Below, in pieces: positions 7,926-13,747 of a DNA stretch of 16,747 nucleotides. The DNA comes from Opitutia bacterium. GTDB taxonomy: Bacteria; Verrucomicrobiota; Verrucomicrobiia; Opitutales; UBA953. The notes below the pieces were generated by a model, which saw only the letters and a program-made list of their open reading frames with translations, ran no database searches and was not told the origin of the DNA. Position numbers and translations under genes: made by a program. The DNA is taken from NCBI GenBank assembly GCA_947378905.1, contig CANCLV010000021.1:1-16747 (forward strand), in the 5' to 3' direction. Each line of letters begins with the position of its first letter. Position 1 is the first letter of the stretch.

Positions 7926-8924
7926 TTATTTTGATTTACGATAACTGAGGGCCAGGGCGTCTAGCGCTGTCCAAGTATTATGTGCAGGTTTTAAGCCTAA
8001 GTCGTTCTGCGCGGCTGAAACATCAAACCAGTGGTCTTTGGCTAATTCCACTGCCACAAAACGAGTCATGGGCGGTTCGCCTTTAAGTTTAAACAGTGTC
8101 CAGATGGTTTCAAAAATCACGCCAAGAATGTAGGCCTTACGAAGTGAGATTTTTTTAGTAACGGGTTTGATATTTGCGCCGATGAGAAGTCGATTCACGA
8201 ATTCCCAGAGTTTTACCGGAGTACCTTGAGAAATAAAATAAGCCTTACCATTGGCTTTGCCGGCGAGTAGGGCATCGAGGGCTTGTAGGTGAATATTGGC
8301 AGCAGTGTCGACGTGGGTGACGTCTACTTTATTATTTCCATCGCCGACAATCCGAAGTTTACCACTGCGTGCGCTGGCTATGATTCGGGGAAATAAATGA
8401 TGATCACCGGGTCCCCAGATTAAATGAGGTCGTAGTGCGCAAACTCGTAAGTGCGGTGAAGCTGCCTTTAAAACAATTTTTTCAGCGGCCGCTTTCGTTT
8501 CCGCGTAGGCACAGAGCCAATTTTTCCCATAAGGAAGTTCTTCGTTGGCGCCGTTAAACGATCCACCCGAAAAAACTACACTCGGGGTGCTCGTATGAAT
8601 AAAGGCTTTAACTTCAAAAACCCGCGCGGCGGTAATGAGGTGATGGGTCCCAGTGATATTCGATTCTACGTAATCTTCCCACTTGCCCCAAATGCCTGCT
8701 TTGGCGGCGACATGAAAAATGTAATCACAACCTTGCACCGCTGTTTGCACAAATTTTTGATCAGCGAGGCTACCTCGATGAAATTCAACTTTATCCGCGA
8801 ATGATTTAGGTAGTGGTTTGCGTCCGACTACGCGAACTTCGTAGCCACGCAGTAGACAGCGTTCAACGATAGCTTGGCCTAAAAAGCCGCCGCCTCCGGT
8901 CACTAATACAACGGGTTTTTTCAT
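7926..8924 (-). CDS. oleD: NAD(P)-dependent 3-beta-HSD/epimerase-family reductase, OleD-like
   Basis: A short-chain dehydrogenase of the extended (3-beta-hydroxysteroid dehydrogenase/epimerase) type. In olefin biosynthesis OleD reduces the 2-alkyl-3-ketoacyl product of OleA to a beta-hydroxy acid. The Rossmann motif TGGGGFLG is at residues 9-16, the catalytic threonine/serine region TSTPSVVFSGGSFNG starts at 111, and the catalytic YAETK is at 140-144. The string TSTPSVVF followed by an NEELPY segment and YAETKAAAEK is characteristic of OleD rather than of sugar epimerases. The length of 332 residues is typical. Its ATG overlaps the TGA of oleC in an ATGA, indicating translational coupling. 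The OleD call rests on motif style plus the adjacent OleC; a sterol-type dehydrogenase is the alternative. Confidence 0.84.
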   Translation of the reverse strand: MKKPVVLVTGGGGFLGQAIVERCLLRGYEVRVVGRKPLPKSFADKVEFHRGSLADQKFVQTAVQGCDYIFHVAAKAGIWGKWEDYVESNITGTHHLITAARVFEVKAFIHTSTPSVVFSGGSFNGANEELPYGKNWLCAYAETKAAAEKIVLKAASPHLRVCALRPHLIWGPGDHHLFPRIIASARSGKLRIVGDGNNKVDVTHVDTAANIHLQALDALLAGKANGKAYFISQGTPVKLWEFVNRLLIGANIKPVTKKISLRKAYILGVIFETIWTLFKLKGEPPMTRFVAVELAKDHWFDVSAAQNDLGLKPAHNTWTALDALALSYRKSK

Positions 8925-10588
8925 GAAAGCTTTTTAATTTCACGGCGAAGCTTTTGACTCCATTCGCGCGTGAGTTGCAGTCGATGAATTTTAGCGTTAT
9001 GTCTCACGTCCACAGGCAGTTTTTCTTGAAACACAATTCTTTTAACTTGGTTGGCGGCGAGATGCAAGCGACTGATTTCCCAGAGGCTTTCGGTGAATTT
9101 AATGATTTCTCCCTGGGACTGAGGAAAACAATCAGGCTTAGGTTCAACTACTAGAACTGGAATTTGATTAGGCGCATTACCAATCCCAATAAGGGCGCAT
9201 CGAGCTACATCTGCGTGTTGTTGAAATACTGGTTCAACGGATTCGGTAGTCAGAATGTTTTTGGCAGTAATCACTTTTTCGACACAGCGACCATGGAACC
9301 AGAGTCTTCCATCGTGATCCAGTCTTCCTAAATCGCCCATGCGATGCCACAGCTGTGCATCGTCATTTATTTTTGTTCGCAAGGTCGCCTCGGGATTGTG
9401 GTCGTAGGCATGAGTGACACTAGGTCCAGTGACAATGATTTCGCCGATTGTATTGGGTGCGCAGATCGTGGCGTCCTTAAGATTTCGAATCACATCTGGC
9501 GTCTCTTTTATAATTTTAACTTTAACCGTCGCTACGGGTTTGCCGACGCAGGTTCCCTGTCCGCGTAATGTTTCTGCAAAGGTTTGATTGAGAATCTCGT
9601 TCGACTCGATGCTCGATACGGGCAGGCATTCGGTTGCGCCGTAAGGAGTGTGAATTTGGCAATATGGTGCAATTTTCTTAAGTTGTTTTAAGAGAGGTAT
9701 CGGTACGGGCGCTCCCGCAATTAAAAGACGATTCAACAATGGTAAGCTGATTCTTTTAGCTTCGCAGTAGTTTGCGATTTTCCCCCAAATGGCTGGTGAA
9801 CCGAACGACGATGTAACTTTCTCTGAGAGAAGAGCGGATACGATTAATGCTGGATTGGCGTCGGCTGGGCGGGATGGGTCTAAGAGCGGGGTAACCGTAG
9901 TAACGCCGAGGGCAGGATTAAATAATCCAAACACTGGAAGCATCGCCATGTCGATTTCGCCAGGTTGAATTTGATAGGTTTTACGAATGAGGGAAATTTG
10001 CGCGTCGAACATGCCGTGAGTGTAACGTACACCTTTGGGTGTTCCCGTTGAACCTGATGTAAAAATAATCGCAGCGAGGCTGGATGCGGTGACGGGTTCA
10101 AGTAGTCGGGCGGTGGTTGTTGAACAGTCTTTAATTAATTTCTTCCAAGACTTACCATTCACCTCGATGCGGTGGTTGATAGATTTAAATGCTTTGAATG
10201 GAAGATAACTTAGGTAAAAAGGTTTAGACTGTGCGACGAGTGCCGTGGGAGTTGTGTTCTCGATACACTGTAACATTTTTTTCCAGCCCATGCCGGGATC
10301 GATGGCGATGGGAATAGCGCCAAGTTTTAAAAGTCCAAACATGCACACGATGAGATCGTGGCCAGCGCGTACGGCGAGTAAGGTGCGAGTGCCTGCGGTG
10401 ATTCCCTCGGCGTGAAAAATTCGGGCCGCCGCATCGCTTTCTTGGTCGAGTTTTAAAAACGAACACCAGTCGTGAATGACTCTACCATCTTCGTTAACCG
10501 ATAGAGGTGACAGCGTCGCAATCGCTTGTGGGTTGTTCAGCGCGGCATGGCGAAGGTGTCTGGCGACGTTGCTGCTCGTATCGTTCAT
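8921..10588 (-). CDS. oleC: AMP-dependent synthetase/ligase, OleC-like beta-lactone synthetase
   Basis: A member of the acyl-adenylate (ANL) superfamily. OleC activates a long-chain 2-alkyl-3-hydroxy acid with ATP and closes it to a beta-lactone, which OleB then decarboxylates to an alkene. Numbered from the ATG at 10588 (555 residues): phosphate-binding TSGSTGTPKG at 177-186, MPVFGLFNPALGVT near 216-230, YGATE at 316-320, HRMGDLGRLDHDGRLWFHGR from 415, and the C-terminal PVDVRHNAKIHR at 525-536 with the lysine typical of OleC. A TTG 14 codons further upstream is rejected because those codons would be the arms of a hairpin. The chosen ATG has AGGA just before it. The window holds no oleA or oleB. 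Confidence 0.86.
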   Translation of the reverse strand: MNDTSSNVARHLRHAALNNPQAIATLSPLSVNEDGRVIHDWCSFLKLDQESDAAARIFHAEGITAGTRTLLAVRAGHDLIVCMFGLLKLGAIPIAIDPGMGWKKMLQCIENTTPTALVAQSKPFYLSYLPFKAFKSINHRIEVNGKSWKKLIKDCSTTTARLLEPVTASSLAAIIFTSGSTGTPKGVRYTHGMFDAQISLIRKTYQIQPGEIDMAMLPVFGLFNPALGVTTVTPLLDPSRPADANPALIVSALLSEKVTSSFGSPAIWGKIANYCEAKRISLPLLNRLLIAGAPVPIPLLKQLKKIAPYCQIHTPYGATECLPVSSIESNEILNQTFAETLRGQGTCVGKPVATVKVKIIKETPDVIRNLKDATICAPNTIGEIIVTGPSVTHAYDHNPEATLRTKINDDAQLWHRMGDLGRLDHDGRLWFHGRCVEKVITAKNILTTESVEPVFQQHADVARCALIGIGNAPNQIPVLVVEPKPDCFPQSQGEIIKFTESLWEISRLHLAANQVKRIVFQEKLPVDVRHNAKIHRLQLTREWSQKLRREIKKLS

Positions 10589-10602
10589 TTTCCTATAAAT
10601 GA

Positions 10603-10626
10603 AGAAGCCCCGAAATCGGGGCTTCT
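10603..10626 (-). terminator. Strong hairpin between lipoprotein gene and oleC
   Basis: A perfect 10-base-pair stem (AGAAGCCCCG paired with CGGGGCTTCT) closes a four-base loop. On the - strand it starts 21 bases after the lipoprotein stop codon and is followed by a moderately T-rich TTCATTTAT, so it fits an intrinsic terminator for that gene. On the + strand no T-run follows. It ends 14 bases before the oleC ATG, leaving no room for an oleC promoter after it. Confidence 0.72.
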
Positions 10627-10647
10627 GCAAGAGGACACTTTGCCGAT

Positions 10648-10911
10648 TTAGTAATCGGTGAGGGTGATGGCACCCCAGAGAAGCGTTACGCGATCGCCAG
10701 AATTGCTGCGACGAGAGTAGAAATCATTCGTGCTCAGACGAACGGTGGCATTGTTGATAGCTGAATAGGAGCCAGGTTCTACTTTGACGATACCGAGGAA
10801 ATTGTGTGCAGGTTCCATTGACACATTCTTTCCGTGGTTAGGGGTGTCATAGCTATTGCAACCAACTAAGGCAGCAGAGGCGATGAGAGTTAAAAGAGCG
10901 ATTTGCTTCAT
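10648..10911 (-). CDS. Small hypothetical lipoprotein
   Basis: An 87-residue protein with a lipoprotein signal peptide: MKQ, a hydrophobic run to residue 16, and the lipobox LVGC ending at cysteine 18, so the mature, lipid-anchored part would be about 70 residues. The mature region has no motif I can name. It contains a polar NSYDTPNHGKN segment after the cysteine and ends in an aromatic-rich GDRVTLLWGAITLTDY. A frame extension 14 codons upstream (to 10953) is rejected because it would place basic residues before a standard signal peptide. The gene lies 52 bases after the prepilin peptidase and is closed by a hairpin terminator. Secretion and lipidation are predicted from the signal; function is unknown. 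Confidence 0.75.
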   Translation of the reverse strand: MKQIALLTLIASAALVGCNSYDTPNHGKNVSMEPAHNFLGIVKVEPGSYSAINNATVRLSTNDFYSRRSNSGDRVTLLWGAITLTDY

Positions 10912-10963
10912 GGGGGTGCGTCTTATTTGGGTTAACCTTAGGCGGGTAGACAAGCCAGAAACC

Positions 10964-11818
10964 TTATGAATTTACCCACAAATGCCAGGCGGTGACTAAT
11001 TCAGGGCCTCGGAAGAACCAAATTGCAGCCGCAACAGCCATACTGGGCACAAATGGGACACTTTCGGACTCTTTTTTGGGTCCAAACAAAGCTAAAACAG
11101 AGGGCAATTTAATAATAACTCCGATGACGGAACCGCCGAATAGGCAGAACAACGCACCTTGCCATCCGCAGAAGGCGCCCACGCCAGCACATAGAATAAT
11201 ATCGGCTTCCCCCATGGCTTCTTGGCCCATGATGACAGATGCGATGGTTCGGATCCACCAAACGAGTGCCGTGCCCACCGCAATCCCGATGAGTGAGTCT
11301 GTCGCCGAATTTATACGATTTATGATTTCGAGGCCGGAAGCAGTTTCGCCGTGGAGTGATGGAGCGATGATGGAAAAGAATAGTCCGAATCCCACTAATA
11401 AAAAATTGGGTGCATCGGGCACGAGCATGTCCTTCATGTCGCAACCAGCTAAAATAATTAATAAAGAAAGAAAGACGCAACCAATTGCGGCTTTAACTGG
11501 AGAGAGGGCTAGAAATGCCGTTACGAATAGAACGGCCGTGAGTAACTCAACCAAAGGATACTGAACTGAAATGGTTGCCCCGCAGCATTTTGCTCGGCCT
11601 CTGAGTAAGAGCCATCCTAACAAAGGAATATTAAACCAGGCAGTTATTTTCTGTCCACACGCACAATGGGAGGGAGGACTGATGATCGATTCACCTTTTG
11701 GCAGGCGATGAATGCAGACATTTAAGAAACTTCCAACGCAGGCACCGATGGCTCCGATGAAAACCGCAGTCACATTCGGATGGAGTGCCATGAAGATTTG
11801 AAAATCAATAAGGTGCAT
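10964..11818 (-). CDS. pilD: Prepilin peptidase / N-methyltransferase (A24 family)
   Basis: A polytopic inner-membrane aspartic protease that cleaves the leader of type IV pilins or type II secretion pseudopilins and usually N-methylates the new terminus. The 284-residue chain has the N-terminal GSFLNVCIHRLP (29-40), the cytoplasmic cysteine-containing domain, and eight or so hydrophobic segments. The catalytic aspartates are aspartate 127 in GCDMKDMLVPD and aspartate 206 in AMGEADIILCAG. The zinc-binding cysteines are compressed: C52-X-C54 and C78-C79 instead of two C-X2-C pairs. The start lies two bases after the aroE stop, so the genes are almost certainly cotranscribed. No pilin or secretion genes are in the window, so the substrate system is not determined. 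The symbol is given by family similarity. Confidence 0.92.
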   Translation of the reverse strand: MHLIDFQIFMALHPNVTAVFIGAIGACVGSFLNVCIHRLPKGESIISPPSHCACGQKITAWFNIPLLGWLLLRGRAKCCGATISVQYPLVELLTAVLFVTAFLALSPVKAAIGCVFLSLLIILAGCDMKDMLVPDAPNFLLVGFGLFFSIIAPSLHGETASGLEIINRINSATDSLIGIAVGTALVWWIRTIASVIMGQEAMGEADIILCAGVGAFCGWQGALFCLFGGSVIGVIIKLPSVLALFGPKKESESVPFVPSMAVAAAIWFFRGPELVTAWHLWVNS

Positions 11819-11820
11819 AA

Positions 11821-12669
11821 TTATTTTTCGCCTAGTGCTTTGCGCATGGGTTCGTGTGGAGGAGTTATACCCGTCCAGAGTTTAAAGGCGAGCGCACCTT
11901 GCCAGCGTAACATCGATCGGCCATCACAAGATTTAATACCTAATTGATTAGCTACTTTGATTAGGGAGGTTTGATGGGCGCCGTAGGTTGTATCAAAAAT
12001 AAATCCTGCATGCTTTAACAGTGACTCCGGCGCCGGCAGTTCGTCATCTGGTTTAAGTCCCAACGTGGTACAGTTTACGATAATAGAACCCGATTGGATG
12101 GTGCCGATTTCTTTTAGGCCAACGGCTGAAACGCGTCGGTCGTTTAAAGATTCCACTAAGTTTTTCGCTTTGGTGATATCACGGTTAGCAATCATCAAAC
12201 TGCGACAGTCGGCTTGAATGCACGCTGCCGCAATCGCTCGGGCTGCTCCACCTGCACCAAGAATAACAACGTCTTTTTGGGTTACGCCACTGCCCGAGTA
12301 TTCGGTCAGTGCTTCGATAAAGCCTTGTCCGTCGGTTGTATGTCCTGCCCAGCCATCTTGGGTTGGCACTAATGTATTAACAGATTCAGCCTTCTTAGCT
12401 TCGGGTGATAAACTTTTAACTAAAGCCAATGCTGCAATTTTATGTGGTACGGTTAAGTTGAGTCCGATAAAATTTTTAGTTCTCAGCACGGCGAGTGCTT
12501 TTGCCAGTTCATCAGGCTTAATGTGTAGTCTTAAATATTTAACCTTACTCAGTTCGGGATGGTTTTGAGTTAGTGCCTGGAGGGCAGCATTATGCATGGC
12601 CGGACTCAGTGAATGGCCGATAGGATCGCCGAGCACCGCGAAGCAGGGATTGGGGAAATCCATGCTCAT
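11821..12669 (-). CDS. aroE: Shikimate dehydrogenase
   Basis: The enzyme reduces 3-dehydroshikimate to shikimate with NADPH in the aromatic amino acid pathway. Numbered from the ATG at 12669 (282 residues): shikimate-binding GHSLSPAMHNAA at 18-29 with serines 20 and 22, NLTVPHK at 61-67 with catalytic lysine 67, ESVNTL at 95-100, aspartate 113 in GHTTDGQGF, the NADP-binding ILGAGGAARA at 136-145, and ANRDITKA for adenine-phosphate recognition. All key residues are present. The frame stays open to a GTG at 12699, which would overlap the preceding gene by 16 bases. The ATG at 12669 and another at 12663 start closer to the usual N-terminus. No strong Shine-Dalgarno sequence picks among them. It is tightly linked to the prepilin peptidase gene. 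Confidence 0.95.
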   Translation of the reverse strand: MSMDFPNPCFAVLGDPIGHSLSPAMHNAALQALTQNHPELSKVKYLRLHIKPDELAKALAVLRTKNFIGLNLTVPHKIAALALVKSLSPEAKKAESVNTLVPTQDGWAGHTTDGQGFIEALTEYSGSGVTQKDVVILGAGGAARAIAAACIQADCRSLMIANRDITKAKNLVESLNDRRVSAVGLKEIGTIQSGSIIVNCTTLGLKPDDELPAPESLLKHAGFIFDTTYGAHQTSLIKVANQLGIKSCDGRSMLRWQGALAFKLWTGITPPHEPMRKALGEK

Positions 12670-12683
12670 AATTTCTTTTAATG

Positions 12684-13541
12684 TTATTCCTGTTTCCACG
12701 TTTTTTGGTCCCGACTTTCGATGTTATTAACAAAGCTGAGAAAGAGACGACTATTTTTATCGTCCCCGTTGGCCTCAAATTGTGAGACCAGGTTTCGACA
12801 GCAGCGTGCAATCGTTTGTTCGGCGCTGATGGGCTTTAAGAATGCATCATCTGCAGGCAGATGGTTATTGAGTAGCATTAACTGAATTTCAGAACGGGTT
12901 CTAAATGTTCCCCCTTCATAGCAGTCGATAAAGATAGGATTATTATTTTTAAAGATGCCTACCATAAAGCGTCCTGGTAGGCCAACCGGTTGGACGGGGA
13001 GACTGAGGCGCTGGGCGACGAGTAAGAAAATGAGACAAAGTGAAATCGGGATACCGCGGTGCGATTTGATGACTGTTGAAAGTAGTGATGAGTCGGGTTT
13101 GGAAAAAGATTCCTGTGCACCACGATAGCCTTCTTCTCCAAAAATCACGCGACAGAGTAGGCGACATTTATCCTGTATTGTGAGCGGTTCGGTGATGAGT
13201 TGTCGTGTTCGCTCGGCCAAATGATCCAGTTCCTCGTTATAAGCATTGTCAGCCAGGGCTGGGTGGATGACTCGTTCAAAAAGCAAACAGGCTTCTTCCA
13301 GATCTTGAATGCCGGTTTTAATATGTTCGACGAAATGTCGCGTAGCTAACTCAGAGGTGCGTAAATTTGAGAGAAGTGACTTAGCGTGAGCCGCTAGATT
13401 TTTATTTTTAGTAAGAACTTCGAGCCAAAGTAGTCCTTCATTGCCTGCTGATTTTATTTCATTGATTACCGCTTCACGGACAACGGGTGAGGGGTCGTCG
13501 AGCAACCTTTCAAGGACGGCAAGTTGCTTCGTCGGCTTCAT
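12684..13541 (-). CDS. SirB1-like transglutaminase-fold protein with HEAT-like N-terminus
   Basis: A 285-residue cytoplasmic protein. Residues 1-70 form helical repeats resembling a HEAT-type pair (LLDDPSPVVREAVINEI). Residues about 85-230 match the Transglut_core2/SirB1 family: SHRGIPISLCLIFLLVAQRL at 160-179, GLPGRFMV at 187-194 and FIDCYEGG at 204-211. In this family the middle motif is usually GLPGHF; here arginine 191 (codon CGC) replaces the histidine, which would break a transglutaminase-like triad. The protein may therefore be a non-catalytic binding protein, as has been suspected for the family. No substrate is known. It is the first gene of the - strand block, and its end adjoins aroE, supporting an operon with aroE and the prepilin peptidase gene. 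Confidence 0.83.
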   Translation of the reverse strand: MKPTKQLAVLERLLDDPSPVVREAVINEIKSAGNEGLLWLEVLTKNKNLAAHAKSLLSNLRTSELATRHFVEHIKTGIQDLEEACLLFERVIHPALADNAYNEELDHLAERTRQLITEPLTIQDKCRLLCRVIFGEEGYRGAQESFSKPDSSLLSTVIKSHRGIPISLCLIFLLVAQRLSLPVQPVGLPGRFMVGIFKNNNPIFIDCYEGGTFRTRSEIQLMLLNNHLPADDAFLKPISAEQTIARCCRNLVSQFEANGDDKNSRLFLSFVNNIESRDQKTWKQE

Positions 13542-13548
13542 TCTCTTA

Positions 13549-13577
13549 AATGTATCAAATCATCACCGATTTCGCAA
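13549..13577 (-). promoter_or_regulatory. Putative sirB1-like gene promoter, leaderless geometry
   Basis: On the - strand TTGCGA (13577-13572, 4 of 6) is followed after exactly 17 bases by TACATT (13554-13549, 4 of 6). Seven bases separate TACATT from the ATG at 13541, so a transcript from here would begin at or very near the start codon. Read by eye; the hexamers are only moderate matches. Confidence 0.3.
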
Positions 13578-13599
13578 TACATCACTCGTGGGCAGATTT

Positions 13600-13637
13600 G
13601 CGACAACTCGTCGCGAGGGTGACTGGGTGTCACCCTC
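13600..13637. promoter_or_regulatory. Two adjacent inverted repeats in the clpB divergent spacer
   Basis: Within the 206-base spacer between the sirB1-like gene and clpB, GCGAC-N5-GTCGC (13600-13614) is directly followed by a perfect 9-bp dyad GAGGGTGAC-N5-GTCACCCTC (13615-13637). Both share the core GAC-N5-GTC, and their centres are 19 bases apart. A TTGACA begins three bases after the second dyad (13640-13645), but no convincing -10 box follows at the right distance. Tandem dyads near a chaperone gene suggest an operator; they do not match CIRCE or HAIR. A transcript hairpin is the alternative. Confidence 0.5.
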
Positions 13638-13747
13638 ATTTGACACAGGTGAATCTGAATTAATCGATTATATGCGTTTACACCCAGAAAATTAGGGATA
13701 ATCTTATACTAAGTCGGTTGGTCCAATTAGTGCATAGTTTTATTTAT

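Noticed and set aside
10589..10630. oleC start at the upstream TTG (10630)
   Set aside because: The extra 14 codons would consist of the hairpin and ribosome-binding site and have no counterpart at the N-terminus of OleC-like proteins.
10992..11564. A 190-codon open frame on the + strand
   Set aside because: It lies wholly antisense to the prepilin peptidase, which has full catalytic motifs, and its translation is low-complexity with no domain pattern.
12218..12568. A 116-codon open frame on the + strand
   Set aside because: Antisense shadow of aroE; composition follows the complement of the aroE codons.
13542..13747. CIRCE or HAIR element controlling clpB
   Set aside because: The inverted repeats present do not resemble TTAGCACTC-N9-GAGTGCTAA or CTTGAGT-N7-ACTCAAG.
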